A stretch of DNA of 24,439 nt from an uncultured Oscillibacter sp. (GCA_910576865.1 CAJTKE010000029.1:1-24439), one strand, 5' to 3'; counted from the first letter of the stretch, positions 1 through 8,285 are shown. The notes: generated by a model from the sequence alone, not told the origin. Made by a program: numbers and translations.

Positions 1-121
1 TCATACTCCGCGCCCCCTTTCCTTTATTTTATCACATCTTTTATCATTTCGGGGGATTAAATCAGCGTTTCCTTAAATCCAAAGGGGCGGACTTGATTAG
101 TATGGGAGCCTGTCGGCTCGG
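1..121 (-). other. Short spacer after the LacI-type gene; possible start of a further minus-strand gene at the window edge
   Basis: A small hairpin (GAGCC, four-base loop, GGCTC at 106-119) follows the repressor stop codon but has no clear U-tract. On the minus strand an ATG at 2-4 is preceded by a purine-rich stretch containing GGGGG, and an AT-rich stretch containing GATAAAAT lies further upstream. A leftward gene may therefore start here and be the repressor's target. Only one codon is visible, so this is speculative. Confidence 0.25.
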
Positions 122-1132
122 TCATTCACGCGGGCGCCGCGCGGTGGAGCCGCGGATGACCAGCTCCGGTTTGATTTCCAGACTGCGGCGCATGGACGTC
201 CCCTCCATCTGCGCGATCAGCGCCTGCGTGGCCCTCCGGCCCTTCTTGTAGGCGAACTGGTCCACCGTGGTCAGCGCGGGGCTGAGGTGGCCGCTCATGG
301 GGATGTTGTCGTAGCCGACGATGGAGATATCCTCCGGAACCCGGAGGCCGCTGTCGCGGATCGCCTCGATGGCGCCGATCGCCATCAGGTCGCAGCAGAT
401 GAACGCCGCCGTGAAGGTCTGCTCTCCCAGGAGCTTCTTCATCGCGAGATGGCCGTTTTCAACCGAGATTTCCCGCTCCAGGACGAGCTCCTCCCGGTAG
501 GGGATGCCATGGCTCTCCAGTACCGCGCGGTAGCCCTTGATGCGTTCCGCGTGGCCCACCAGCGTCTGGGGGCCGTTGATCACCGCGATATCCCTGTGAC
601 CCTGCTCGATCAGATGGGACACCGCTTTTTTCGCCCCGTCGAAGTCGTCCACGGAGACGGTGGGAACCGTGGAGAAGCCGGGGACCTTCGCCAGGGAGAT
701 CATGGGAATGTCCGTCTCCAGCAGCTCCTGGAGCAGCTTGATGTGCTGGGTGCCGAAGCTGATGAGCAGGAGCCCGTCGATCCGTTTTTCCCGGACCGTT
801 TTCAGATACGAGTCCTTCTGGGAATACATCAGCAGCGTATAGTAGTCGTTGAGATCGGCCTCCACGGTGATGCCCCGGATCACGTCATAATAAAACGGAT
901 TCGACAGGACATAGTCCGCCTGATAGGGAATCAGCAGGCCGATCGTCCGGGTGGACCGGTTATTGATGGTCCTGGCCGCGCTGTTGGGACGGTAGTTGTT
1001 CTCCCGGATGACCTGGAGGATCCGCTCCCTCGTCTCCCCTTTGATGTCGTCCTTGTTGTTGAGGACCCTGGAGACCGTCGTCTTGGAGACACCGGCCAAT
1101 TCGGCGATCTGCGAGATTGTCAAGTTTTTCAT
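122..1132 (-). CDS. LacI-family transcriptional repressor
   Basis: The protein has 336 residues, the usual LacI/GalR length. The N-terminal helix-turn-helix and hinge are clear: TISQIAELAGVSKTTVSRVL (residues 4-23), then NYRPNSAAR. A periplasmic-binding-protein-like sensor domain follows (TIGLLIPY near residue 60, ERIKGY, and VPEDISIVGYDN near residue 265). I chose the ATG at 1132 because GGGAGG lies just upstream and the helix-turn-helix starts four residues later. The reading frame stays open upstream, but that stretch contains the promoter and operator. The spacing between Shine-Dalgarno and ATG is short. A promoter with both consensus hexamers and a palindromic operator sit directly upstream, so the gene is probably autorepressed. 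The effector sugar cannot be told from the sequence. The target could be the gene leaving the left edge of the window. Confidence 0.93.
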   Translation of the reverse strand: MKNLTISQIAELAGVSKTTVSRVLNNKDDIKGETRERILQVIRENNYRPNSAARTINNRSTRTIGLLIPYQADYVLSNPFYYDVIRGITVEADLNDYYTLLMYSQKDSYLKTVREKRIDGLLLISFGTQHIKLLQELLETDIPMISLAKVPGFSTVPTVSVDDFDGAKKAVSHLIEQGHRDIAVINGPQTLVGHAERIKGYRAVLESHGIPYREELVLEREISVENGHLAMKKLLGEQTFTAAFICCDLMAIGAIEAIRDSGLRVPEDISIVGYDNIPMSGHLSPALTTVDQFAYKKGRRATQALIAQMEGTSMRRSLEIKPELVIRGSTARRPRE

Positions 1133-1174
1133 AACCTCCCCCATATAATTATCATTTTTATTATTTTTGGTCCC

Positions 1175-1198
1175 GGAACCGGTACCGGAACCGGTTCC
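1175..1198 (-). promoter_or_regulatory. Operator-like tandem palindromes in the repressor leader
   Basis: Read on the minus strand, two adjacent 12-base units, GGAACCGGTTCC and GGTACCGGTTCC, fill this stretch. The first is a perfect palindrome with a central CG, as LacI-family operators typically have; the second is nearly so. They lie about 10-33 bases downstream of the expected transcription start, where a bound repressor would block transcription. Autoregulation is an inference. Confidence 0.65.
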
Positions 1199-1214
1199 AA
1201 GTTCCTTTATTGTG

Positions 1215-1243
1215 ATTATATTGGGGAATACAGAAATTGTCAA
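1215..1243 (-). promoter_or_regulatory. Sigma-A promoter with perfect consensus hexamers for the LacI-family gene
   Basis: On the minus strand TTGACA (1238-1243) and TATAAT (1215-1220) are separated by exactly 17 bases. Both hexamers match the consensus perfectly. Such a strong promoter in front of a repressor gene fits autorepression at the adjacent palindromes. In the rest of the gap (1244-1403) I see no gene. Confidence 0.85.
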
Positions 1244-1403
1244 TACGTTGAGCCGCTTTTCGACGTTTTGCTGTTTTTCAGCCCCCGCTTTGCACGATTC
1301 CAACAAGATCCCCCTGCCTCCACGCGGGTTCTTATGGCAGATCCGGCAGTCTCCCCCTTCGCCCCCGCGCAATGGAGGAAGCCGTTTTCCCCTTTCACAG
1401 GCA

Positions 1404-1437
1404 AAACCCGTGTATGGCTCAAGCCATACACGGGTTT
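1404..1437 (-). terminator. Probable intrinsic terminator after the anti-sigma-like gene
   Basis: AAACCCGTGTATGGCT (1404-1419) pairs with AGCCATACACGGGTTT (1422-1437), giving a long perfect stem with a tight loop. It lies 35 bases beyond the stop codon of the leftward gene at 1473. The T-tract on the minus strand is short (GGGTTTTGCC), so termination efficiency is uncertain. Confidence 0.6.
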
Positions 1438-1472
1438 CATTCAAGCCGGTATCCCGCCAGGATGCTCCTCTC

Positions 1473-2804
1473 TCATTTCTCCGCCGCCCGCTCCGTCACG
1501 GCCGTCAGCTCGCTCAGCTCCACACGGGTGCCGCCCAGGTCCACCGCCGTCACCGTGGCGGGGTCGATGGGGTGGGGGTAGCGGACGCTCACGTCACCTT
1601 CGCAGTCTCCTTCCAGAGACGTGGTCATGCCGCTCCCGCCGCCCCGCTGGGAGAGGTCCACGTAGCCGCCGTCCTCGGTCCACAGGCCGTGGATCACCCT
1701 GTGGATCGCCTTGTTCACGTCCTCGTCGTACAGCATGTCCGGGTTCTGCTGTTTCAGCTCGTCGTATTCCTCGGGGCGGGTGGACTCCACCGGAGCCAGG
1801 ACCTCAAAGTCGACGTCCACGTCAAAGACGGCTGTCTTGAGCCCGGTGAAGCGGAAGGGGATGTCCTCCGCCGTGACCTCCACGTCTCCCTTGTATCGGA
1901 TGGGCAGAATGGGCTCCTCCAGGGTGAAGGTGAAGTCAAAGGGGCCCCGCAGGACCGGGATCTCCGGCTCCGGGCCGGAGCGCACCCCGTCCTGCCACCG
2001 CACGGTCCGGTCCGCGGCCTCCTCGACGTACTCGTAAATGGCGATGTTCTCCACGTGCAGCGTCAGCTCCGGCTGTTCCACATACGCGTTCAGGGGCATC
2101 CCGATGTCAAAGGTCAGCGTATCGCCCTCCCGGCCGCGCAGGTCGAAGCCTGGGTAGAGGAACGGGGGCTCCAGGTCCATGTAGAACCGGATGTGCTCCT
2201 CCACCTTCTCCGGGGTGGGCGTCTCTCCACGCCGTTCAAACTGCGTCAGGGCGTCCCCTCTGAGGTACTCCCTCAGCTGCTCCTCCGGCAGCTTCAGGCT
2301 GCACTCCTCACAGTAAATATGGGAATCCTTCGTGAGCTCCTCGGGAAAGTCCGGGCTCTCCAGCACCAGGGACAGCTGGACATACTCCCCGTCCCAGATG
2401 GCGGCGTTCAAGGTGGCCGTCTCATTGCCCACGGTCTGGCTCTGCTCAATGGCCGTGCCCGTGCGGCTCAGGACCTCCTCCGAGACCTCCGGGTCTTTGG
2501 GGTCCACCCCCATCCTGGGGAACCACTGGGAGAACTGCCCGGTCACCAAGGCGTAGCCGCAGGCGGAGAGCAGCAGCAGCGCCGCCGCCACGGCGATCAG
2601 CCGCCAGTTCAGCCGCGCCCGATGACCGCCCTGAGTCCGGCGCCGCTCCCAGGTCCGGGGGTCCGCCAGCAGGCGCGTCCGCTCCCGGAGGTAGCGGGGG
2701 GAGACCTCCAGTTCCCCGGCCTCCGCGTTCCGGAGGGCCCGTTCATACTGCGCCAGATTCGCGTCCATCAGCGCCTGGCGCAAAAGAGCGTCAAACTGCG
2801 TCAT
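1473..2804 (-). CDS. Membrane-anchored anti-sigma-factor-like protein (partner of the adjacent ECF sigma)
   Basis: This is a 443-residue protein. Residues 1-65 are hydrophilic and predicted cytoplasmic, with a basic stretch YLRERTRLLADPRTWERRR. One membrane helix follows at about 69-88 (LIAVAAALLLLSACGYALV), then a roughly 350-residue extracytoplasmic domain rich in short beta-type strands. It has a Gly-rich loop near the C-terminus and ends with a DPATVTAVDLGGTRVELSEL segment. The gene starts inside the 3' end of the sigma gene (14-base overlap) with its own AAGGAGGG site, so the two are co-translated. The layout matches anti-sigma regulators encoded after ECF sigma genes, and the outer domain resembles DUF4179-type proteins; both statements rest on architecture, not a search. 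Paralogues lie at 19784-21064 and 18532-19665. The extracytoplasmic signal is unknown. Confidence 0.75.
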   Translation of the reverse strand: MTQFDALLRQALMDANLAQYERALRNAEAGELEVSPRYLRERTRLLADPRTWERRRTQGGHRARLNWRLIAVAAALLLLSACGYALVTGQFSQWFPRMGVDPKDPEVSEEVLSRTGTAIEQSQTVGNETATLNAAIWDGEYVQLSLVLESPDFPEELTKDSHIYCEECSLKLPEEQLREYLRGDALTQFERRGETPTPEKVEEHIRFYMDLEPPFLYPGFDLRGREGDTLTFDIGMPLNAYVEQPELTLHVENIAIYEYVEEAADRTVRWQDGVRSGPEPEIPVLRGPFDFTFTLEEPILPIRYKGDVEVTAEDIPFRFTGLKTAVFDVDVDFEVLAPVESTRPEEYDELKQQNPDMLYDEDVNKAIHRVIHGLWTEDGGYVDLSQRGGGSGMTTSLEGDCEGDVSVRYPHPIDPATVTAVDLGGTRVELSELTAVTERAAEK

Positions 2805-3324
2805 GATGATATCCCTCCTTTTCCAGGCGTTCCCTCAGCATGGTCCGGCCCCGCAGAATCCGGACGGCCACATTGGACTCGCTGAGCCCCAGCCGCCGGG
2901 CGATCTCCTGGTTGGACTCCTCCTCCACCAGCTTGAGCTCCAGAACCAGGCGGTAGTTCTCCGGCAGGGAGCGGATGAGGGACACGAGGTAGTTGTACTC
3001 CTCCTGGTTGTCCTCCTGGGCGGGCGGGTCCCAGTCCTCGGGGAAGGCGACGGTCCGCCCCTCCGCCCGGAGAATGTCCAGGGCGCAGTTCTTGGAAACC
3101 GTGACCACATAGCCCGCCGTCTCCTTCCAGGGCAGGGCGGACACCCGGTCCCAGTTTTTCAGAAGCTGGAGCCAGGTCTGCTGGGCGGCGTCCTCCGCCT
3201 TGTCCGGGTCTCCCAGGACCCGGAGGGCCACCGCGTGGATTTTCTTCTCGTGAGCCTCGAACAGCCGCGTGAACTGCCGCTGGTCCTGCTCGGTCTCCAG
3301 CATGGCGAGGTAAATCGCAAGCAT
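2791..3324 (-). CDS. ECF-type RNA polymerase sigma factor (first copy)
   Basis: The protein has 177 residues, typical of ECF sigma factors. Region 2 spans about residues 18-88 (FTRLFEAHEKKIHAVALRVL, then EDAAQQTWLQLLKNW and NCALDILR). Region 4 spans about 115-170 (LIRSLPENYRLVLELKLVEE, then NQEIARRLGLSESNVAVRIL, a helix-turn-helix). There is no region 3. The start at 3324 has AGGAGG nine bases upstream. The gene overlaps the anti-sigma-like gene by 14 bases. A near-copy lies at 21051-21584, and the two share long identical stretches such as DRVSALPW and TVAFPEDWDPPA. A conserved leader motif, described separately, suggests autoregulation. Confidence 0.92.
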   Translation of the reverse strand: MLAIYLAMLETEQDQRQFTRLFEAHEKKIHAVALRVLGDPDKAEDAAQQTWLQLLKNWDRVSALPWKETAGYVVTVSKNCALDILRAEGRTVAFPEDWDPPAQEDNQEEYNYLVSLIRSLPENYRLVLELKLVEEESNQEIARRLGLSESNVAVRILRGRTMLRERLEKEGYHHDAV

Positions 3325-3343
3325 GAAGGACTTCCTCCTTTGT

Positions 3344-3397
3344 GTTGAATTGGCGCCGATTCACTTTGTAAACGGCGGGGGAGGGGGAAATATTACA
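3344..3397 (-). promoter_or_regulatory. Putative ECF promoter and leader palindrome of the first sigma operon
   Basis: On the minus strand TGTAAT (3392-3397), 17 bases and CGTTTA (3369-3374) form a promoter-like pair with a C-rich spacer. The same hexamers and spacing occur before the second sigma gene and before the solo paralogue at 19665. About six bases downstream of the CGTTTA box is GAATCGGCGCCAATTC (3347-3362), a 16-base palindrome with one mismatched pair, identical in the second sigma leader. The CGTTTA box resembles the CGT-type -10 of ECF promoters. That it is read by these sigma factors is an inference. Confidence 0.55.
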
Positions 3398-3457
3398 AGG
3401 GGAAGAATATTTTTTATGGGGGCGCTCCACTCCCGGACCGCCATGGATAAAGAATAC

Positions 3458-3497
3458 GCCCGGGGCCGGCTCATTGCAAGCCGGTCCCGGGCTTTTT
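3458..3497. terminator. Strong hairpin with T-tract (probable bidirectional terminator)
   Basis: GCCCGGGGCCGGCT (3458-3471) pairs with AGCCGGTCCCGGGC (3479-3492), with one G-T wobble and a seven-base loop. TTTTT follows on the plus strand. No plus-strand gene lies upstream, so its likely job is to end the leftward permease/PTS-regulator transcript before the sigma promoter. On that strand the T-tract is poor (GTATTCTTT). Confidence 0.6.
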
Positions 3498-3585
3498 GTC
3501 CATGGATGTGTTTGTTTTGACTTCAGCCGCCGGGCGGCTGACATGAGCGGAGCGGCGGCGGCCGTCGTCTGCGGCCCCGGTCATG

Positions 3586-4470
3586 TTACCGGCCGGTCTG
3601 AGTGCGCGGACGGACCAGCAGGACCACGGACAGGAGGATCAGCCCCGCTCCGGCCAGGGACCGGGGGGTCACCGCCTCGTGAAACACCAGGACGCCCAGA
3701 ACCGTTCCCGTCAGGGGCTCAAAGGTGCTCAGAAGGGAGGCCTTCACCTCCCCGCACAAAAACACCCCGGCTTGAAACAGGGCCACGGCCAGAGTGGTGC
3801 TGAGCACCCCCAGGCCCGCCACAGCCGCCCAGGCCGCCGGACCCTGCGGGACGGTGAGAGAGCCCGTCAGAGCGGAGAGCAGCCCGATCTCCCCGGCGGA
3901 GAACAGGGACAGCCAGAAGGTGATGACCGTCACCGGGACCCGCCGCAGCCCGCTCTTTCCAAGGAGGAGGATGTAGACCGCGTAGCTGACGCCGGAGAGC
4001 GCCGCCAGGGCGGCGCCCCGGGGGCCTCCGCCCTCCCCGGGGCCGCAGAGGCACAGCAGGCCCGCGGCACAGACGCAGAGGCACAGCACGAACCGCCTGT
4101 CCGCCCGGGCGTGAAAGAGCCGGATGTCCAGCAGCATGACGGTCACAGGGTATGTAAAGTGCAGCGTGGTGGCGAGGCCGGTGCCGATGTGCCGGTAGGA
4201 GCCGTAGAGCAGTACGGGGGTGGCCGCATACAGGGCGGAGAGGACCAGGAGCCGCCGGAGCTCCCGGGCCGAAAGATCAAACAGGCGGTGGCCGCCCAGC
4301 GCCGCCGCCAGGGCCGAGGCCGCCGCGCCGAAGGCGAAGCGGCCGAAAACAACGGTACAGGTGCCGCAGCCCCCGGCGTAGGCGATTTTCGTCAGCAGGG
4401 GCATCAGGCCGAACAGCACGGCGGACGCGATGACCATCGCCGTCCCCCGGCTTTCAGAGGGGCTGTTCAT
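3586..4470 (-). CDS. EamA/DMT-family transporter
   Basis: The 294-residue protein is almost entirely hydrophobic, with about ten membrane helices in two halves, as in EamA (DUF6) drug/metabolite transporters. The first half has VIASAVLFGLMPLLTKIAYA and TGLATTLHFTYPVTVMLL; the second repeats the pattern (AALAALSGVSYAVYILLLGK, VKASLLSTFEPLTGTVLGVL). The STFEPL..VLGVLVFHE segment near the C-terminus is typical. Its ATG overlaps the stop of the PTS regulator (ATGA at 4467-4470), so it is probably translated by coupling. The substrate is unknown. The linkage to a sugar regulator hints at export of a sugar-related metabolite, but that is only context. Confidence 0.85.
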   Translation of the reverse strand: MNSPSESRGTAMVIASAVLFGLMPLLTKIAYAGGCGTCTVVFGRFAFGAAASALAAALGGHRLFDLSARELRRLLVLSALYAATPVLLYGSYRHIGTGLATTLHFTYPVTVMLLDIRLFHARADRRFVLCLCVCAAGLLCLCGPGEGGGPRGAALAALSGVSYAVYILLLGKSGLRRVPVTVITFWLSLFSAGEIGLLSALTGSLTVPQGPAAWAAVAGLGVLSTTLAVALFQAGVFLCGEVKASLLSTFEPLTGTVLGVLVFHEAVTPRSLAGAGLILLSVVLLVRPRTQTGR

Positions 4471-6464
4471 TTCACAATCACTTCCATCAGTTCCTCCGGC
4501 CCCGAGGCGGTCAGAAGCGCCTCCAAAAAGGCGGGGCGACGTATTTTCCGCATGAGGGCCAAAAGCGCCGCCGTGTAGGCGGGTTTGTCCGGCATGGCAC
4601 AGGCGAACACCGCCTGAATCGGGTCGTTGTCCCGGTGGCCGAAGGGCACGGGCTTCACCAGGCGGGCCAGGGAGATGCCCGGCTGGAGCATCCCGTCCTC
4701 CGGCGCGGCGTGGGCCAGGGCGACGCCCTTGGCCAGGACGATATAGGGCCCGTAGCGGTGGACCAGGCTGACCATGGTGTTCAGGTAGTTCACGGAGATG
4801 CAGCCCTGCCAGAGCAGGGGTTCCCCGGCGGCGATGATGGCCTCCTCCCAGCTGAGGGCCTCCACGTCCGGCAGAATCCGGGAGGGGCTGATCAGGTCCT
4901 CCAGGGAGGCGGGCGGCACGGCGTCGGGAATCCCGGCGCCGGGGGAGGAGTGCCGGAGAACCGGGGTCAGGCGCATTTTCGCGTCCCGTATCTCCGTCAG
5001 CTTCACCCGGAGCTCCTGGAGGTTTTTGTCCGTTGGAATGGCGTTCACCGTGATGGCGGGCACCGTGTCGGACCGGATGGGAATGGTGGAGACGATGAGA
5101 TCCACCGGCGTGTTCCGGATGACTCCGTCCATCTGGTGGACCGGGCAGACGGAGGCGATTTTCACGTCGAAGTGCTTTTGAATCAGGGCGGCCAGCAGGT
5201 TCCCGGTGCCGATTCCCGCGTTGCAGACCACCGCCAGCTTGGGCTTGAAGGCCTTCAGGTTTCTCCGCTCCACGCTGGTGAGGATGTGCATCAGGATGTA
5301 GGCGATTTCGTCGTCTCCCAGGGAGAGGTTCAGGCCGTGCTCCAGGATATAGATGTGGTCCTTCAGCACCCGCAGGTCCGCCGGGTACTGCTGTAAAATG
5401 TCCTGGAGGAGGGAGTTTTCCAGGGGGACGCCGCTCTGCACCCGGTGGATGCAGCTGCGGAGATGGGCCGTCAGGTACTCCCGCAGAATCCTGTCGGAGA
5501 GGAAGTCCACGTCATAACAGAAGGACAGCGCGTACAGCAGGGAGTCCGTGAGAAACTCGATATAAGACCGGCTCTTTTGCGGCAGGTCCTCCTGGCCGGT
5601 GATGCCCAGGCCGGAGAGCTTCTCCGCCAGATAGTCCGTCTCGCCGCCATTTTGGGGGAGGCCCTCCATGCCGGCCAGCAGCTCCGCCGCCAGAGTCCGG
5701 GCGGGGCCGGAGGCGGCGTCCCGAGGGGCGTCGATGGTCCTTCCGGCGGACATGGCCCCGGCGCAGAGGCACAGCAGGAAGAACAGTCTGTAGTACTGCC
5801 GGTCCGAGAGGCGGAGCAGCCCCCGCCGCTCGCATCGGGCGATGGTGTTTTTGACCTGCTCCTCCCGGCCGGGATTGGAGAAGAGCTCCCGGAAGAACCG
5901 GGGGAAGGGGCTGAAGGCGAAGTCAGGGTCGCGAAAGCCCCGCACGATATCCAGGGAGTGGGCGATTTCCAGAATCAGCTCCCGCCGCTGGTACTCCCCG
6001 CACCGCATTTGGATGCCCGTTCGTTTGTTCTCACAAAAGGAGATGCCCCGCTTTTCCAGAATGATCCGCAGGTTCCGGATGTCGTTGCTCACCGTGGTGC
6101 GGCTGGCGCTGAGGAGGTCCTGGAACTCCTCTATTTTCATGGGGTGCTCCGCCGCGCAGAGACAGGCGGAGATGAGCCAGATGCGCTCCTCGCTGTTGAG
6201 CCGGTAGTCGTAAAAGTCCATATGGCCGATGGCCTGGCCCAGGCGCTGGCGGTCCTCGCTGCCGCCGGAGAAGACAAACCGCCCCCCGTCGAAGGAGACG
6301 GCCCGCTCCAGCCCCTCCCGGGCCAGGTACTCCCCGATCTCCTTCCAATAGTTCAGAACCGTCCTGCCGCTGACGGAAAATTCCCGGGCGAGGTCGCCGG
6401 CCGTCAGCGCCTTCCGGCAGGAGAAAACGATCCGCTTCAGCATGGTGCAGGTCTGCTGGTTCAT
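4467..6464 (-). CDS. BglG/LicR-type PTS transcriptional regulator (HTH, PRD, IIB-like and IIA-like domains)
   Basis: The 665-residue protein has the domain order of PRD-containing activators such as LicR and MtlR. There are two N-terminal helix-turn-helix regions (LTAGDLAREFSVSGRTVLNY at about 20-39; LSASRTTVSNDIRNLRIIL at about 118-136) and two PRDs (about 180-295 and 300-400). A IIB-like domain follows with CNAGIGTGN (Cys414), then a IIA domain of the ascorbate/mannitol class with ALAHAAPEDGM (His585). PRD2 keeps candidate phospho-His residues (His334 and His393), but PRD1 seems to lack its usual His. I chose the ATG at 6464, preceded by AGGGGGG; the frame stays open upstream, into the leader and the first PTS gene. 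It is divergent from the PTS operon and presumably activates it in response to PTS phosphorylation. The EamA gene follows in coupled arrangement. Confidence 0.93.
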   Translation of the reverse strand: MNQQTCTMLKRIVFSCRKALTAGDLAREFSVSGRTVLNYWKEIGEYLAREGLERAVSFDGGRFVFSGGSEDRQRLGQAIGHMDFYDYRLNSEERIWLISACLCAAEHPMKIEEFQDLLSASRTTVSNDIRNLRIILEKRGISFCENKRTGIQMRCGEYQRRELILEIAHSLDIVRGFRDPDFAFSPFPRFFRELFSNPGREEQVKNTIARCERRGLLRLSDRQYYRLFFLLCLCAGAMSAGRTIDAPRDAASGPARTLAAELLAGMEGLPQNGGETDYLAEKLSGLGITGQEDLPQKSRSYIEFLTDSLLYALSFCYDVDFLSDRILREYLTAHLRSCIHRVQSGVPLENSLLQDILQQYPADLRVLKDHIYILEHGLNLSLGDDEIAYILMHILTSVERRNLKAFKPKLAVVCNAGIGTGNLLAALIQKHFDVKIASVCPVHQMDGVIRNTPVDLIVSTIPIRSDTVPAITVNAIPTDKNLQELRVKLTEIRDAKMRLTPVLRHSSPGAGIPDAVPPASLEDLISPSRILPDVEALSWEEAIIAAGEPLLWQGCISVNYLNTMVSLVHRYGPYIVLAKGVALAHAAPEDGMLQPGISLARLVKPVPFGHRDNDPIQAVFACAMPDKPAYTAALLALMRKIRRPAFLEALLTASGPEELMEVIVK

Positions 6465-6647
6465 CCGCCGCCCCCCTTCAACGTTCCTCCGGGTCTTCTT
6501 TGACTTGATTATTGTACCAAACCGGCGAATAAATAAACAGTACAAATGCTTTCCCTCTCCGGAAGGATTTTGGACTTTTCTCCCGGCCGCGCCCTTTGTA
6601 TACTGTAGCCAGCTGGACCACCTGAAACCGGCAGAGAAAGGAGCAGA
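6465..6647. promoter_or_regulatory. Divergent intergenic region of the PTS regulator and PTS operon
   Basis: This 183-base region must hold both promoters. Toward the PTS operon, TATACT at 6599-6604 is a fair -10 but has no good -35 at the right distance, which would fit activator dependence. Toward the regulator, TACAAT on the minus strand (in TTGGTACAATAATC, near 6510) is a possible -10 with a weak -35. I see no convincing antiterminator hairpin of the BglG target type. Confidence 0.4.
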
Positions 6648-6650
6648 ATG

Positions 6651-6947
6651 ATGAAAACAGTACGCGCACTGGTCGCCTGCGGCGGCGGCATCGCCACATC
6701 CACCTTCGCCGCCTCGGAGATCGCAAAGATTGCCAAGGACGCGGGGCTCCCGGTGGAGATCACCAAGTCCCCCCTGTCCGACGTCCCGGCCCTGGCCAAG
6801 GATTATGACGTGTGCTTCACCACCGCCAAATACAACCAGGACGTGGGAACGGTGGTGGTGCCCGTCGGCGGGCTGATCACCGGCATCGGAGAGGACGAGG
6901 TCATCGAGGCGATCCAAAAGATCCTGACCGAGCTTGCCGACAGCTGA
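6651..6947 (+). CDS. PTS galactitol-type IIB component (SgcB/GatB-like)
   Basis: This small protein of about 98 residues has the IIB phosphocysteine loop near its N-terminus (ALVACGGGIATST), as in galactitol-class IIB proteins. It would accept phosphate from IIA and pass it to the sugar during transport by IIC. Two in-frame ATGs are adjacent (6648 and 6651). The AAAGGAG site at 6637-6643 is four bases from the first and seven from the second, so I prefer the second. It is the first gene of the PTS operon; 48 bases separate it from IIC. Confidence 0.92.
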   Translation: MKTVRALVACGGGIATSTFAASEIAKIAKDAGLPVEITKSPLSDVPALAKDYDVCFTTAKYNQDVGTVVVPVGGLITGIGEDEVIEAIQKILTELADS

Positions 6948-6995
6948 GAGAAAAACGGCGGAGAAAGACCAAACAGGAAAGAGAGGCTAATGTAA

Positions 6996-8285
6996 ATGGA
7001 AATCATCAATGCAATCGTCCAATTCGTGATGGACCTGGGCGGAGGCGTGTTCCTGCCCTTTACCATCGTCATCATGGGACTGCTGTTCAAGATGAACGTC
7101 TTCGAGTCCCTGCGCAACGGCCTGCGGGTCAGCGCCGGCTTCCTGGGCATCAACGTGGTGCTGAACATGCTGATCGCGGGACTTCAGCCGGCCATTGACT
7201 ACTATGCCCAGTATGGACAGGGCAGCGGCTTCACCATCGTGGACATCGGCTGGGAGGGCATGTCCGCCATCGCCTGGTCCACCTCCTTCTCCCTGATCAT
7301 CGTGCCCCTGGGCATGGTTTTGAACTTCGTGCTCATCAAGTTCCGGGTCACCCGGACCATGGACATCGACGTGTGGAACTATTTCCACATGATCATCGGC
7401 GGTTCCATGCTCTACTACGTGCTGACTCTGGCGGGCATGCCGGTGGTTCCGGCCTACGTGCTGGCCGTGGTGTTCGCCCTGGCCACCGTCGTTGTGGTGC
7501 TTCTGTTCGCGGACCGCATCGCCCCCACCTGGCAGGAGCACTATGGCCTGCCCGGCACCACCTGCTGCAACCACGACATGATCTACCTCCTGGGAATCGA
7601 CTGGGTGGTCTGCAAAATTCTGAACAAAATCCCCGGCGTCAGCAAGATCAAAATTGACGTGCAGTGGTTCTCCGACCGGCTGGGCGCCTTCGGCGAGTCC
7701 TCCGTCCTCACCTTCTTTGTGGGCATCCTCCTCTCCGTGCTGACCCGGCAGTCCCTGTCCGGCACGCTGACCCTCTCCGTCACGCTGGCCGCCGCGGTCA
7801 TCCTCATGCCCAAGGTGGTCTCCCTGCTGATGGAGGGCATGCTCCCCGTCTCCAAGGCCGCCCGGGCCTATTTCAAGAAAAAGCTGGGCGACGACTATGA
7901 GATTCTCATCGGCATGGACGAGGCCCTGGCCCTGGGCGACCAGACCGGCATCCAGCTGGTGGGCATCATGATCCCCATTGCCATCGCCATCGCGTTCCTC
8001 CCCGGCGTGCACATGTTCCCCCTGTCCACCCTGGGCTCCATGATCTACATCACCTGCGCCTGCTCCATGTATGCCAAGGGCGACATGTTCAAGACCATGG
8101 TGGCCTCCGCGGCGGTCCTGGTCTACAAGACCTACATCAACAGCTGGATGGCCCCCATTGCAACCCAGCTGGCCTTCAGCTCCGGCTTCATCGCCAGCAC
8201 GGCGACCATGGTCTCCGGCAGCACCACAGCCGAGTTCAACTGCGTGGCCGTCGGCATCCTGGGCAAGCTGCTCCACGTGTGGTGA
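6996..8285 (+). CDS. PTS galactitol-type IIC permease (SgcC/GatC-like)
   Basis: The 429-residue protein is highly hydrophobic with roughly ten or more membrane helices and matches the galactitol IIC (EIIC-GAT) pattern. Visible segments include NGLRVSAGFLGINVVLNML near the N-terminus, HYGLPGTTCCNHD in the centre, and the long C-terminal half with LGDQTGIQLVGIMIPIAI and VSGSTTAEFNCVAVGILG. Its length is close to E. coli GatC. It forms the transport channel, with IIB (upstream) and IIA (downstream) encoded separately. The substrate is probably a polyol or sugar, but the sequence does not identify it. Confidence 0.92.
   Translation: MEIINAIVQFVMDLGGGVFLPFTIVIMGLLFKMNVFESLRNGLRVSAGFLGINVVLNMLIAGLQPAIDYYAQYGQGSGFTIVDIGWEGMSAIAWSTSFSLIIVPLGMVLNFVLIKFRVTRTMDIDVWNYFHMIIGGSMLYYVLTLAGMPVVPAYVLAVVFALATVVVVLLFADRIAPTWQEHYGLPGTTCCNHDMIYLLGIDWVVCKILNKIPGVSKIKIDVQWFSDRLGAFGESSVLTFFVGILLSVLTRQSLSGTLTLSVTLAAAVILMPKVVSLLMEGMLPVSKAARAYFKKKLGDDYEILIGMDEALALGDQTGIQLVGIMIPIAIAIAFLPGVHMFPLSTLGSMIYITCACSMYAKGDMFKTMVASAAVLVYKTYINSWMAPIATQLAFSSGFIASTATMVSGSTTAEFNCVAVGILGKLLHVW

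Noticed and set aside
1133..1444. Longer N-terminus for the LacI-family protein
   Set aside because: The extension would translate through the consensus promoter and operator, and lacks its own ribosome site.
1167..2885. Long plus-strand frame opposite the anti-sigma-like gene
   Set aside because: It is a GC-rich antisense shadow that crosses the operator and terminator. Its protein is His/Gly/Leu-rich with no known motif.
6465..6917. Longer N-terminus for the BglG-type regulator
   Set aside because: It would be antisense to the IIB gene and run through the intergenic promoters; the helix-turn-helix starts right after the ATG at 6464.
6987..8276. Antisense frame over the PTS IIC gene
   Set aside because: It has the same extent as IIC, and the product is a His/Gly/Asp-rich shadow; the sense frame is a clear membrane permease.
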